Notes: generated from the letters alone by a model not told the origin. A stretch of DNA of 64,000 bases from Desulfitobacterium_A nosdiversum (GCF_049860565.1 NZ_CP172056.1:2790001-2854000); one strand, 5' to 3'. Positions 43,003 through 52,711 are shown, counted from the first letter of the stretch. Translations and numbers: made by a program.

Positions 43003-44760
43003 ATGTTTAAGAAACGTTATAAACTTTGGTCAGAAGATCCTTATTTTGATTTTGAAACGCGGGAAGAGCTGAAATCAATAAAAGATCCGGCTGAAATTGA
43101 AGATCGATTTTATATGGATTTAGAGTTCGGTACCGGAGGCTTACGCGGTATTTTAGCTGCCGGTACAAATCGAATGAATATCTATGTCATTCGGAAAGCA
43201 ACCCAAGGTCTTGCAGATGCGATTGCCGAATGCGGTAAGGAGGCTATGACTAAAGGAGTCGTTATTGCATATGATTCCCGGCGATTTTCTCAGCGTTTTG
43301 CTTTGGAAGCTGCCCTAATCCTCGCTAAGAATGAAATAAAGGTATACCTTTTTGATGAATTGCGTCCTACTCCTGAATTATCTTTTGCTGTCAGATATCT
43401 TAAAGCTCAGGCCGGAATTGTCATCACGGCAAGCCATAATCCTAAAGAATATAACGGGTATAAAGTTTATTGGGAAGATGGCGGGCAGGTTCCGCCAGAT
43501 CAAGCCAGTAAAATCTCAAAACACATTTTATCCCATGAAGCTTGGGATGATATAGAACCTTTGACAGTAGAAGAGGCCAGATTCCAAGGCTTACTTATTA
43601 CAATCGGGGAAGAAATCGACCAGGTCTATTTATCTCAGATTAAGAGTTTATCGCTGTATCCGGAACTTTCTCAAAAAGAAGGTTCAAGTTTAAAAATTAT
43701 CTACTCACCTCTTCATGGATCGGGGAATTTACTTGTTCGTAAGGTCTTAAAGGAACTGGGGTATACGTCACTTTTGGTTGTACCTGAGCAGGAAAAACCT
43801 GATCCAAACTTTTCAACAGTTCCCTATCCCAATCCAGAGATACCTTCAACTTTTGATCTTGCCAAAAAATATGGTGAACAACACAATGCCGATTTACTCA
43901 TAGCTACTGATCCGGATTCGGATCGGTTAGGTGTAGTTATCCGTAATACAGAGAATCAATATGTTCAACTCACGGGAAATCAAGTAGGTGTCCTACTAGC
44001 CTATTACCTTATTACCCAAAAAAAAGCTTTAGGAATTCTTCCGCCTAAAGCAACTCTTATTAAGACTATTGCCTCAACGGATCTTGCTGATGCCCTCGCG
44101 CAGGATCAAGGAGTTCAAGTAGAAAATGTATTAACTGGATTTAAATTTATTGCTGAAAAAGAAAAAGAACTCGACGAAAAGGATCAAGGCGATTTTCAAT
44201 TTGGCTTTGAAGAAAGCTATGGATATCTGGCGGGTCATTTTGTTAGAGATAAAGATGCAGTCATTGCTTCGATGCTTGTGGCTGAAGCTGCACTGTATTA
44301 TAAGCAAATAGAGAATTTGAATTTACTTCAGGTTTTGAATAAGATTTATGAAAAATACGGTTATTACCTCGAAGATCAAACTTCAATAACCTTAAAAGGT
44401 ATTGAAGGTAAAAAAGAAATGGCTGAGATCATGACAGGTCTTCGTGGAGCAGATATCCATTCCATTGCCGGAATTCCCCTTGAACGGATAGATGATTACG
44501 AATTAGGAATAGGTAAGCGTTTAAATAATGCTTCATCTGAAGATAAATATCTATTAACGCTTCCAAAGTCTCAAGTTTTACGCTACTCTTTCGTTGGCGG
44601 AGGTTTTGTGATGGTTCGTCCTTCAGGAACTGAACCTAAAATTAAATTTTACTTTTCAATCCGGGGAAATAATCCTGATTTACTAGAAAAAACTCTTCAT
44701 GATGTCCGTAATGATTTGTTAGGTTTAGTGAGTAAAATTCTAGGAAAGCCTCTGGATTAG
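43003..44760 (+). CDS. Phosphoglucomutase/phosphomannomutase (PgcA-like)
   Basis: 585 residues. N-terminal DLEFGTGGLRGILAAGTNRMN, active-site loop ITASHNPKEYNGYKVYW (serine near residue 145), metal loop ATDPDSDRLG, sugar loop GFEESYGYLAG and phosphate loop VRPSGTEPKIKFY. This long alpha-D-phosphohexomutase type makes glucose-1-phosphate in Firmicutes (PgcA). GGAGAGAG ribosome site. Confidence 0.92.
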   Translation: MFKKRYKLWSEDPYFDFETREELKSIKDPAEIEDRFYMDLEFGTGGLRGILAAGTNRMNIYVIRKATQGLADAIAECGKEAMTKGVVIAYDSRRFSQRFALEAALILAKNEIKVYLFDELRPTPELSFAVRYLKAQAGIVITASHNPKEYNGYKVYWEDGGQVPPDQASKISKHILSHEAWDDIEPLTVEEARFQGLLITIGEEIDQVYLSQIKSLSLYPELSQKEGSSLKIIYSPLHGSGNLLVRKVLKELGYTSLLVVPEQEKPDPNFSTVPYPNPEIPSTFDLAKKYGEQHNADLLIATDPDSDRLGVVIRNTENQYVQLTGNQVGVLLAYYLITQKKALGILPPKATLIKTIASTDLADALAQDQGVQVENVLTGFKFIAEKEKELDEKDQGDFQFGFEESYGYLAGHFVRDKDAVIASMLVAEAALYYKQIENLNLLQVLNKIYEKYGYYLEDQTSITLKGIEGKKEMAEIMTGLRGADIHSIAGIPLERIDDYELGIGKRLNNASSEDKYLLTLPKSQVLRYSFVGGGFVMVRPSGTEPKIKFYFSIRGNNPDLLEKTLHDVRNDLLGLVSKILGKPLD

Positions 44761-44790
44761 GTTGTTTAAACGTATAGAGTTATAAAATAG

Positions 44791-44816
44791 AACACCTCTT
44801 TAGGTGTTTTTTATTT
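44791..44816 (+). terminator. Terminator after the phosphohexomutase gene
   Basis: 7-bp stem AACACCT/AGGTGTT (44791-44797/44802-44808) then TTTTATTT. Confidence 0.85.
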
Positions 44817-44837
44817 GATCAAAATATCTGACCAATA

Positions 44838-44866
44838 TTGACCTTCACGTTTAAAGCCATTATAAT
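44838..44866 (+). promoter_or_regulatory. Sigma-A-type promoter of the dnaJ-like/clpB unit
   Basis: TTGACC (44838-44843), exactly 17 bases, TATAAT (44861-44866). No CIRCE inverted repeat was found beside it. Confidence 0.75.
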
Positions 44867-44936
44867 GATCTTAATCAATAAATTCCAAAATAATGTAATA
44901 AGGTCTTAATATAGATCGAGATAGTGAGGGGTGACT

Positions 44937-45914
44937 ATGGACTTTAAAGATTACTATGCTATACTCGGTGTTTCTAAAGAGGCTGACGACAAGACCATTA
45001 AAAAAGCGTATCAAAAACTAGCCAAAAAATATCATCCAGATGTCAACCCAGGTAATAAAGAAGCCGAGGAAAAATTCAAGGAGATTACAGAAGCATATCA
45101 AGCCATCAGCGATCCTGAAAAACGACGCAAATATGAAGAGGTTCGCCAAAATTACGAATCGTGGCAAAAACACGGGGGACAGGGAGAATATGATTGGAGT
45201 CGTTGGCAGGCTCATCCTGGAGAAGGTTCCTACACACGAACTATGACACCTGAAGAATTTGCTGAGATGTTTGGTACCTCGGACTGGGGAGGCGGTTTCT
45301 CAGGCGGCAGCGGCTTCTCTGATTTCTTTTCAACCCTCTTTGGGATGGGAAACATAGGGCAAAGCTCGAATTCAAGACGACGTGCACATTATTCTCAAGC
45401 GGGTCAAGATATAGAAATTGAAGTAACAATTTCCTTAGAAGAAGCCTATTACGGAACTACACGTACGATTGACACAAATGATAAACGAATCCAGGCTAAA
45501 ATTCCTAAAGGTGTTAGTACAGGTTCAAAGGTCCGCCTTGCAGGACAAGGAACTCAAGGTATTGGGAGCGGCCCCAATGGTGATCTTTTCCTGATTATCA
45601 CGGTTGAGCCTAACTCTGACTTTACGCGCGAAGGAGACGATTTAACAACCGCGATTGCGGTTAACTTTTATAAGGTCATACTTGGGGGTGAGGTTATGGT
45701 CAGAACGTTAAGCGGGAATATAGCTCTTAAAATTCCGCCGCTTACCCAAGGCAAGACAAAATTACGTTTAAGAGGTAAGGGAATGCCTCGGCTTGAAAAC
45801 CCCAAACATTACGGTGATTTATTTGTACAGATTCAACTAGCTTTGCCTGATGACCTTAGTAAGGACGAAGTCTCTGTATTGAAAGAGCTTGCGGCCAAGC
45901 ACCGACGACTGTAA
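44937..45914 (+). CDS. DnaJ-like co-chaperone (CbpA type)
   Basis: 325 residues from ATG 44937 (GAGGGGTG upstream). J domain at residues 3-70 with the HPD motif (KKYHPDVNPG), a Gly/Phe/Ser-rich linker (about 95-145), then the DnaJ C-terminal substrate-binding domain (GQDIEIEVTISLEEAYYG). The Cys-rich zinc-finger is absent, so this is a type II/CbpA-like DnaJ. 52 bp upstream of clpB, suggesting a disaggregase pair. Confidence 0.92.
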   Translation: MDFKDYYAILGVSKEADDKTIKKAYQKLAKKYHPDVNPGNKEAEEKFKEITEAYQAISDPEKRRKYEEVRQNYESWQKHGGQGEYDWSRWQAHPGEGSYTRTMTPEEFAEMFGTSDWGGGFSGGSGFSDFFSTLFGMGNIGQSSNSRRRAHYSQAGQDIEIEVTISLEEAYYGTTRTIDTNDKRIQAKIPKGVSTGSKVRLAGQGTQGIGSGPNGDLFLIITVEPNSDFTREGDDLTTAIAVNFYKVILGGEVMVRTLSGNIALKIPPLTQGKTKLRLRGKGMPRLENPKHYGDLFVQIQLALPDDLSKDEVSVLKELAAKHRRL

Positions 45915-45966
45915 ATCCTTAATTAGCTCTTGGTAAATAATAATTTAAAGAAAGGTTGTGAGGAAT

Positions 45967-48555
45967 ATGGCCTTTGATACAAATCGTTTTACTCAAAAAT
46001 CACAGGAAGCAATCATTAACGCACAGAATACGGCAGAACGCAACGGCAATAGTGAAGTTGAACCTGAACATCTGCTGCTTGCTTTATTAGAACAAAAAGA
46101 TGGGGTTGTTCCCCAGGTCTTAGCGAAACTTAATCTTGCAGTTGGGACTATAGAACAAAAAACAAATGAAGCAATATCCCGTTTACCTCAAATCAGCGGT
46201 TTTAATGTGCAATTAGGCATTTCACCGCGTATGAGGACAGTACTCGTTGCGGCTCATGATGAGATGGAAACGTTTAGTGATGACTATGTAAGCACTGAAC
46301 ATCTTTTATTGGCAATTCTCAGTCGGGCTGGCGGCGCAGCAGAACAAATTCTTAAACAGGCAAATCTTAACCGTGAAAAGCTTCTTCAAGCATTACGCGA
46401 AATACGAGGCAGTCAACGCGTAACAAGTCAAAACCCGGAGAATACTTATCGTGCTTTAGAGCAGTATGGCAGAAATCTGGTGGAACAAGCACGCAGAGGT
46501 AAACTCGATCCCGTTATTGGACGTGATGAAGAAATTCGAAGAGTCATTCAAATTCTTTCCCGTCGTACGAAAAACAATCCAGTTCTCATAGGGGAACCCG
46601 GTGTCGGGAAAACAGCTATAGTTGAGGGCCTTGCCCAGCGGATTGTTCGCGGAGATGTTCCGGAAACAATTAAGGATAAAAAACTGATTGCTTTAGATAT
46701 GGGTTCATTGATTGCGGGAGCTAAATACCGCGGCGAATTTGAGGAACGTTTGAAAGCTGTCCTTAAAGAAATCCAAGATCGTGAAGACGTTATTTTGTTC
46801 ATTGATGAATTGCATACTGTCGTAGGTGCAGGGGCAGCTGAAGGGGCGATGGATGCCAGCAATATGCTGAAACCAATGCTGGCTCGCGGCGAACTTCGCT
46901 TAGTCGGAGCAACAACACTTGACGAATATAGGAAGTATATCGAAAAAGATGCGGCTTTAGAACGTCGGTTTCAACCTGTTCTTGTTGAAGCACCATCAGT
47001 TGAAGATACGATTTCCATTCTTCGCGGGCTTAAAGAACGTTATGAAAGACATCATGGTGTACGAATTACCGATGGGGCTGTTATTTCTGCCGCTGTTTTA
47101 TCTGATCGTTATATTAGTGACCGCTTTCTTCCGGATAAAGCCATTGATCTTATTGATGAAGCAGCGGCCCGCATGCGAATGGAAATTACCAGTGATCCCT
47201 TTGAATTGGATCAGATTAAACGCCGCATTTTGCAATTAGAAATTGAACGCGAAGCACTCAAAAAAGAAAAAGACGAAGCCAGTAAACAACGTCTTTCGAA
47301 AATTGAAGGGGAACTGGCCAACCATAAGGAAGAAAAAAGTGCACTTGAAGCTCAACTGCAAGGTGAAAGAGAAATATTGAGTCAAATTAAAAAGCATAAG
47401 GATGAGCTGGATCAAGCACGAATTAAAATGGAACAAGCTCAGCAAGTTTATGACTACAACAAAGCTGCGGAACTTCAATATGGTGTATTGCCCAAGCTCG
47501 AAAAGGAGCTTAATGAATTAGAGCAGCAATTAGCGGCGCGTAAAAATTCTTTGCTGAAACAGGAGGTTGATGAACAAGATATAGCTGAAGTTGTAGCAAA
47601 ATGGACAAATGTACCCGTTACGAGACTGCTCGAAAGTGAAAAAGAAAAGCTGGTTCAAATGGAGGATCGCTTACACCAGCGCGTTATAGGCCAAGAGGAA
47701 GCAGTTAGAGCAGTAGCAGATGCTGTAAGACGAGCTCGGGCTGGTTTACAGGATCCAAACCGTCCTTTAGGTTCTTTCCTCTTCCTGGGGCCAACCGGAG
47801 TGGGCAAAACAGAACTTGCTAAATCATTAGCTGAGTTTCTCTTCGATGATGAACAATCGATGATTCGTATTGATATGTCCGAGTATATGGAAAAGCATAC
47901 TGTAGCGCGTCTAATTGGGGCTCCTCCAGGTTATGTCGGATATGAAGAAGGCGGACAATTAACTGAAGCTGTTCGCCGTAAACCCTATAGTGTCGTGTTA
48001 TTTGACGAAATTGAAAAAGCGCACAGCGATGTTTTCAATGTATTACTGCAGCTTCTTGATGATGGCCGCTTAACGGATGGCCAGGGGCGCATGGTTAATT
48101 TTAAAAACACGGTAGTTATTTTAACCAGTAATATTGCGAGCCCAGCTATACAGGAAATGACTCAAATATCCGCTTCTCAAACGCAAATAAAAAATCGAGT
48201 CTTTGAAGAACTTAAGAATTACTTCCGTCCCGAGTTTTTAAATCGATTGGACGAGGTTATCGTTTTCCATCCGCTTGGAATTGAGCATATCGGCAAGATT
48301 GTGGATCTTCAACTTCAACAGCTGCATGATCGGCTGGCAGATCGCAAGCTGATCCTAGAGCTTAGTAAGGAAGCTCGTCATCTGCTCGCCAAAGAAGGCT
48401 ATGATCCGATTTACGGAGCTCGGCCCCTTAAACGAGTAATTCAGCAACGTCTTCAGAATCCCCTTGCGATGAAACTTCTCCAAGGGGAATTCAAGGAAGG
48501 ACAGCACATTTACGTAAATATTGATTCGGAAGGCAATCTTACCTTTTCAGCCTAA
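45967..48555 (+). CDS. clpB: ATP-dependent chaperone ClpB
   Basis: 862 residues from ATG 45967 (GTGAGGAAT upstream). N-terminal Clp domain, first AAA+ domain with Walker A GEPGVGKTAI, middle coiled coil (about 405-525), second AAA+ domain with GPTGVGKTEL, VLFDEIEKAH and RPEFLNRLDEV, and the C-terminal ARPLKRVIQQ. It resolves protein aggregates together with DnaK/DnaJ. Full length, nothing unusual. Confidence 0.96.
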   Translation: MAFDTNRFTQKSQEAIINAQNTAERNGNSEVEPEHLLLALLEQKDGVVPQVLAKLNLAVGTIEQKTNEAISRLPQISGFNVQLGISPRMRTVLVAAHDEMETFSDDYVSTEHLLLAILSRAGGAAEQILKQANLNREKLLQALREIRGSQRVTSQNPENTYRALEQYGRNLVEQARRGKLDPVIGRDEEIRRVIQILSRRTKNNPVLIGEPGVGKTAIVEGLAQRIVRGDVPETIKDKKLIALDMGSLIAGAKYRGEFEERLKAVLKEIQDREDVILFIDELHTVVGAGAAEGAMDASNMLKPMLARGELRLVGATTLDEYRKYIEKDAALERRFQPVLVEAPSVEDTISILRGLKERYERHHGVRITDGAVISAAVLSDRYISDRFLPDKAIDLIDEAAARMRMEITSDPFELDQIKRRILQLEIEREALKKEKDEASKQRLSKIEGELANHKEEKSALEAQLQGEREILSQIKKHKDELDQARIKMEQAQQVYDYNKAAELQYGVLPKLEKELNELEQQLAARKNSLLKQEVDEQDIAEVVAKWTNVPVTRLLESEKEKLVQMEDRLHQRVIGQEEAVRAVADAVRRARAGLQDPNRPLGSFLFLGPTGVGKTELAKSLAEFLFDDEQSMIRIDMSEYMEKHTVARLIGAPPGYVGYEEGGQLTEAVRRKPYSVVLFDEIEKAHSDVFNVLLQLLDDGRLTDGQGRMVNFKNTVVILTSNIASPAIQEMTQISASQTQIKNRVFEELKNYFRPEFLNRLDEVIVFHPLGIEHIGKIVDLQLQQLHDRLADRKLILELSKEARHLLAKEGYDPIYGARPLKRVIQQRLQNPLAMKLLQGEFKEGQHIYVNIDSEGNLTFSA

Positions 48556-48584
48556 ATATTAAGATGAAACCGCTGCTTTCAAAA

Positions 48585-48622
48585 GGCTCGCATGCTTTAA
48601 GGTTATGCGAGTCTTTTATTTT
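48585..48622 (+). terminator. Terminator after clpB
   Basis: 9-bp stem 48585-48593/48605-48613 with one G-T pair, then TTTTATTTTA. The rest of the 248-bp gap to 48804 holds nothing I can name. Confidence 0.8.
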
Positions 48623-48803
48623 ACTATAAAATTAAAGAGCTTAACTGCTCAAAGACATAAACTTGCAGTTGTAAGTTTATCAGTATAAACTAATACTTGA
48701 AACTTTTTCTAATTAAAGTATTGATATTGAACGTATTAAATAATAAGAGAAGATTGCAAAAGCTTAAAGGAAGAAAAACGCTGAGCAGAAAGGAGATTCG
48801 CTG

Positions 48804-49541
48804 ATGAGCATTAGCGATCTTGGTAAATTTTTTCTGGATAAAACGAAATTAATCAATTTAGATCCCGTCCCGCAAAGCAAAGGAATACCTCAGCCTGCTC
48901 TGGAAAGTCCAACAAATTCCGGGCAATTAAAGATTAGACTTACTCCGCCTGAAAAAATAAATTTTGGCAAAAAGGAATTCAGGCAGCTGCTTGAACAAAG
49001 ACGAAGCTTACGCAAATATGCTGCAACCGCACTTGCTTTAGATGAACTTGCTTACCTTCTCTGGTCCACACAAGGCGTTCAGAAAACTACGGATACGCTT
49101 ACCCTTCGAACAGTTCCATCTGCAGGTTCTCGTCATGCGTTTGAAACGTATCTATTAGTTACAAATGTAAAAGGGCTAACTCCTGGCGTTTATCGTTATC
49201 TTGCTCTAGATCATCAACTTGCTGAATTTGATTTAAGTGAAAGAATCGTTAATAATCTCATTGAAGCTTCGCGAATGAAGTTTATTGAAAATGCTCCAGT
49301 TACTTTTATATGGGCAGCAGTGACAGAACGAATGACCTGGCGTTATGGTGATCGTGGATACCGATATTTATTCTTGGACGCCGGGCATGTCTGCCAAAAT
49401 TTATATTTAAGTGCCGAATCTATAGACTGCGGAGCTTGTGCCATTGATGCCTTTAATGATGATAAAATGAACCAATGGCTTCACTTAAATGGCGAAGATC
49501 AATTTGTAATCTATATGGCCTCAGTGGGTAAAAAGAATTAA
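48804..49541 (+). CDS. SagB/ThcOx-type FMN nitroreductase, stand-alone
   Basis: 245 residues, ribosome site AAAGGAGATTC. Nitroreductase fold of the SagB subfamily: QRRSLRKYAA (FMN-binding Arg/Ser), LLWSTQGVQ, RTVPSAGSRHAFETYL, PGVYRY, and GDRGYRYLFLDAGHVCQNLYL near the C-terminus. SagB enzymes oxidise azolines in peptide natural products, but stand-alone copies with no cyclodehydratase have unknown substrates. It lies 1 bp before the next gene of the operon with a UbiD decarboxylase. Confidence 0.88.
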   Translation: MSISDLGKFFLDKTKLINLDPVPQSKGIPQPALESPTNSGQLKIRLTPPEKINFGKKEFRQLLEQRRSLRKYAATALALDELAYLLWSTQGVQKTTDTLTLRTVPSAGSRHAFETYLLVTNVKGLTPGVYRYLALDHQLAEFDLSERIVNNLIEASRMKFIENAPVTFIWAAVTERMTWRYGDRGYRYLFLDAGHVCQNLYLSAESIDCGACAIDAFNDDKMNQWLHLNGEDQFVIYMASVGKKN

Positions 49542-49542
49542 T

Positions 49543-49941
49543 ATGAAACATTGGATTTATAATTACGGCTCAGGCCGTGTTAATCTTAAGCTTCAACTTT
49601 ATGATACAGGGAATGGACTTCAGGGACTGCTTACAGGGGGAGAAACGCCCCATATAGGGGGTGTTGTTCTCGCTGTACCGCGTAAAAGTCTGACAGGGGA
49701 AGGATGGAGTGCGGATCTCTATATTACCCCTGTTCCGAATCATAAAGATGTAGATTTTGCATATCCGTTAGCAAATTCTTTAGCTCGCTTAAGTCACTCA
49801 CCTGTTGTTATTACGGCCGGCATCCATTCAGATTCAATTACGTCTGAAGAACTTGATCAGCTAAGAAGCAGCCTTGATGCAATGATGAAACAGGTTTTTC
49901 AAGAACTTGAACAATATTTTAATTCTAAGATAAACCAATAG
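49543..49941 (+). CDS. LpdD-like small subunit/prenyl-FMN chaperone of a UbiD decarboxylase
   Basis: 132 residues, starting 1 bp after the nitroreductase stop and ending 20 bp before the UbiD gene. Sequence shows GVVLAVPRKSL, DLYITPVPNHKD and SPVVITAGIHSDSITSEE, which I associate with the LpdD family, the small partner gene of gallate decarboxylase (LpdC) in lactobacilli, suggested to help load prenylated FMN. The assignment rests on size, position next to ubiD and recalled motifs, not on a search. Confidence 0.55.
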   Translation: MKHWIYNYGSGRVNLKLQLYDTGNGLQGLLTGGETPHIGGVVLAVPRKSLTGEGWSADLYITPVPNHKDVDFAYPLANSLARLSHSPVVITAGIHSDSITSEELDQLRSSLDAMMKQVFQELEQYFNSKINQ

Positions 49942-49961
49942 AATGTGAGGTAACATAAGTC

Positions 49962-51728
49962 ATGCATATCAATTTACGCAGTTTTATGGATACCCTACGC
50001 AAAGAAAACCAGCTCATAGAAATTGACGCAGAAGTTGACCCCTATTTAGAGCTGGCTGAAATACATCGTCGAGTTATCGAGGAGGAAGGACCTGCTCTTT
50101 TATTTAAGAGAGTAAAAGGGAGTCCCTTTCCTGTCGTTACTAATCTTTTCGGAACTCGACGCCGCGTCGATTTAGCGGTAGGTCCTAAACCCGAAGAGAT
50201 TGTAAAACGGGCTGTCCAGGCTTTAAATCAGTTAATGCCGCCAAAAGCCAAAACCCTCTGGAAAGAGAAAGATTGGCTTCTCGCACTCGCGAAAATTGGA
50301 TTAAAGCAGGTACAGCCGTCGCAGGCCCCCGTCTTACAAGTTCAAGAAAAAGAAGTCAATCTTCACACTCTTCCGGTTCTTACCAGCTGGCCTGAGGATG
50401 GCGGTCCATTTGTTACCTTGCCTCTTGTTTATACTGAACACCCTTTGACTCATGAACACAACTTAGGAATGTACCGTATTCAAATTCATAGTGCAAAGCA
50501 AACTGGCATACACTGGCAGATTCAGAAGGGCGGGGGCTTTCATTATTATGAAGCAGAACAGTTAGGGCAGGATTTCCCGACCACTTTGTTCTTAGGAGGG
50601 CCGCCGGCCCTTATGCTGTCCGCTATTGCTCCTTTACCGGAAATGTTGCCGGAGCTTTTGCTTACCTCATTTTTAATGTCTGAAAAGCTCACTCAGGTTC
50701 AAGCTTCCAATCATCCGCATCCCTTAATTGCAGAGGCAGAATTTGCATTCTGCGGAACAGTACCCGCACACCTGCGTAAACCCGAAGGGCCTTTCGGTGA
50801 TCACTATGGTTACTACTCCTTAAAACATGATTTTCCGGTATTTAATATTCACACAATGTATCGCCGTAAAGATGCTGTCTATCCGGCTACAATCGTAGGC
50901 AAGCCCCGCCAGGAAGATTACTTTATTGGCGAATACTTTCAAGATCTCTTGTCCCCAATGTATCCTTTAGTTATGCCCGGTGTTAAGACACTTTGGGACT
51001 ATGCTGAAACAGGCTTTCACTCCTTAGCGGCGGCTGTAGTTCGAGAAAGTTACCATCGAGAAGCATTAGGGCATGCCTTCCGAATTTTAGGAGAAGGGCA
51101 ATTAACCCTAACAAAGTTTTTAATTCTTACGGATAAATCCATAGATCTTCAAAATTTCCCATTACTTCTTGAGACTGTCCTTAAACGTTTTGAACCGGAA
51201 AGCGATCTAATCATCATTCATGAAACTTCAATGGATACATTGGATTATACTGGGCGCAGACTAAACCATGGAAGTAAAGCAATTATGCTGGGAATCGGTG
51301 AGCCGAAGCGGGAGCTCCCCGCAACTTTCAACGGAGAGCTGCCTAAAGGCGCAACCTTAGCCCAGGCCTTTTGTCCTGGGTGTTTGATGCTCAGCGGTCC
51401 CGGCTTTTCAGAGAATCTAAATTGGGCTGATGAAATTCTTAAGCAGGAAAGTCCCGAGAACATAAATTCTTGGCCGTTAATCATTTTACTGGATGATCTT
51501 AAACTTGCTGCAAAAACTTCAGGTTTTCTCTGGCAAGTTTTCACCCGTTTTGATCCTGCTCATGACATATACGCGAAGACAGAAATTAGGCATCATCGCT
51601 TAATTTATCATGGACCCATTGTGATTGATGCACGAATGAAACCAGACTATCCCGGGGAAGTGATTCCTGCTCAAGAAACAGTTGATCTCGTCAATCGACG
51701 CTGGAAAGAATATAATATAAAGATATAA
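49962..51728 (+). CDS. UbiD family (prenyl-FMN-dependent) decarboxylase
   Basis: 588 residues. N-terminal LRSFMDTLRKENQLIEIDAEVDP (motif LRSFMDTL), GPFGDHYGYYS, the ATIVGKPRQEDYFIGEYF active-site region with the E-x-x-x-R-type network, and SMDTLDYTGRRLNHGSKAIMLG. The GEGQLTLTKFL and SMDTLDYTG motifs recall the MqnL-like branch, 1,4-dihydroxy-6-naphthoate decarboxylase of the futalosine menaquinone route. The LpdD-like neighbour instead suggests hydroxybenzoate decarboxylation. No UbiX is adjacent. Substrate undecided. Confidence 0.88.
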   Translation: MHINLRSFMDTLRKENQLIEIDAEVDPYLELAEIHRRVIEEEGPALLFKRVKGSPFPVVTNLFGTRRRVDLAVGPKPEEIVKRAVQALNQLMPPKAKTLWKEKDWLLALAKIGLKQVQPSQAPVLQVQEKEVNLHTLPVLTSWPEDGGPFVTLPLVYTEHPLTHEHNLGMYRIQIHSAKQTGIHWQIQKGGGFHYYEAEQLGQDFPTTLFLGGPPALMLSAIAPLPEMLPELLLTSFLMSEKLTQVQASNHPHPLIAEAEFAFCGTVPAHLRKPEGPFGDHYGYYSLKHDFPVFNIHTMYRRKDAVYPATIVGKPRQEDYFIGEYFQDLLSPMYPLVMPGVKTLWDYAETGFHSLAAAVVRESYHREALGHAFRILGEGQLTLTKFLILTDKSIDLQNFPLLLETVLKRFEPESDLIIIHETSMDTLDYTGRRLNHGSKAIMLGIGEPKRELPATFNGELPKGATLAQAFCPGCLMLSGPGFSENLNWADEILKQESPENINSWPLIILLDDLKLAAKTSGFLWQVFTRFDPAHDIYAKTEIRHHRLIYHGPIVIDARMKPDYPGEVIPAQETVDLVNRRWKEYNIKI

Positions 51729-51794
51729 GACAGTAAAGGCTTGGCAGAATTTTGCCAAGCCTTAGTCAGCTTAGGATGAAGGAGGAGTGATCAT

Positions 51795-52196
51795 ATGTGG
51801 TCTTTATTAATAAGTGTCAGCACTGAGGTAGAAGCAGATATCATTAAGGGGTTGCTCGATCAAAGTCAGATCCAAGTTCAAAAAAAGTATCCTTTAGGAA
51901 GTCTTAAGGATTCCTACGGGATTGAAAATGGGGTTGAGCTTTGGGTTCCTAGTGATGTATTAGATCAAGCCCGTACCTTGATCGATACACTGACCAAGGA
52001 TTCAGAGACAATCAATGAAGATGTAGACAAAGATCATAATGGAAGAGGAGAAGATGGGGAAAACGAAAAGGAAGAACAAGAAGCTAAACCTATGTATAAA
52101 ACAAACTCATCGATTAATAAACGGGTTTTATTAGCAATTCTGCTTTCATTGATAATTATCCTTTACTGGCTGATGAGAGGGTCGGAGATGTTTTGA
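51795..52196 (+). CDS. DUF2007-like protein with C-terminal membrane anchor
   Basis: 133 residues. N-terminal ferredoxin-like DUF2007 segment (LISVSTEVEADIIKGLLDQSQI, then ELWVPSDVLDQARTLID), a highly acidic linker (residues 75-105) and one C-terminal helix (LLAILLSLIIILYWLM). DUF2007 proteins are putative signal-transducing proteins. GAAGGAGGAGTG ribosome site. Convergent with divIVA, 5 bp apart. Confidence 0.7.
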   Translation: MWSLLISVSTEVEADIIKGLLDQSQIQVQKKYPLGSLKDSYGIENGVELWVPSDVLDQARTLIDTLTKDSETINEDVDKDHNGRGEDGENEKEEQEAKPMYKTNSSINKRVLLAILLSLIIILYWLMRGSEMF

Positions 52197-52201
52197 TCAG
52201 C

Positions 52202-52711
52202 TTATAATTCTAGTGTCTGACGTAGAATTTCAAGTTGATTAAGTGCCTTTTCCATTAGAAGCTCGAGTTCATCCTTTTGTTCAGTAAGTTCTGAAATTCT
52301 CTCTGTTAATTGATTTAAAGATTCAAGAGCTTGTTCTTCCTCTTCTTTAAGTTCAGCAATTCTTTGTTTGGCTTGTTGTTCTGTTTCACTATAAATTGCT
52401 TCTGCCTCAATTTTGGCATTTTCTAATAATGTTTGGGCAGCACGGTCAGCCTCATCTTTAACTTGGCCTGCGATACGCTGAGCACTAAGCATTGCGTCTC
52501 GAAGGTCTTTTTCCATGCCTTCATATGAATTCAAACGATTTTTCAATTCTGTATTTTGTTCTCGTAAGCTATTGATTTGGAGACGCAGTTCACGGTTTGA
52601 AGCATTAGCCTCTGATAGGTTGTTTTGAATTTCTGCATAGGCCTTATCTACTTCCTCGGGATCATAACCGCGCATAATTTTTTTAAAATTGAGAGACTCC
52701 ATTATTTGCAT
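52202..52711 (-). CDS. divIVA: DivIVA-domain protein
   Basis: 169 residues (166 if the ATG at 52700-52702 is used; AAGGA lies between). DivIVA hallmark FKKIMRGYDPEEVDKAYAEI at the N-terminus, then coiled coil rich in Glu/Gln/Arg over most of the length (about 30-165). DivIVA binds curved membrane at poles and septa. Not in the usual ylm cluster, so it may be a second, GpsB- or SepF-like scaffold; the length fits DivIVA. Confidence 0.85.
   Translation of the reverse strand: MQIMESLNFKKIMRGYDPEEVDKAYAEIQNNLSEANASNRELRLQINSLREQNTELKNRLNSYEGMEKDLRDAMLSAQRIAGQVKDEADRAAQTLLENAKIEAEAIYSETEQQAKQRIAELKEEEEQALESLNQLTERISELTEQKDELELLMEKALNQLEILRQTLEL

Noticed and set aside
44760..44937. CIRCE (HrcA operator) before dnaJ-like/clpB
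   Set aside because: No TTAGCACTC-N9-GAGTGCTAA repeat; only a sigma-A-type promoter is present.
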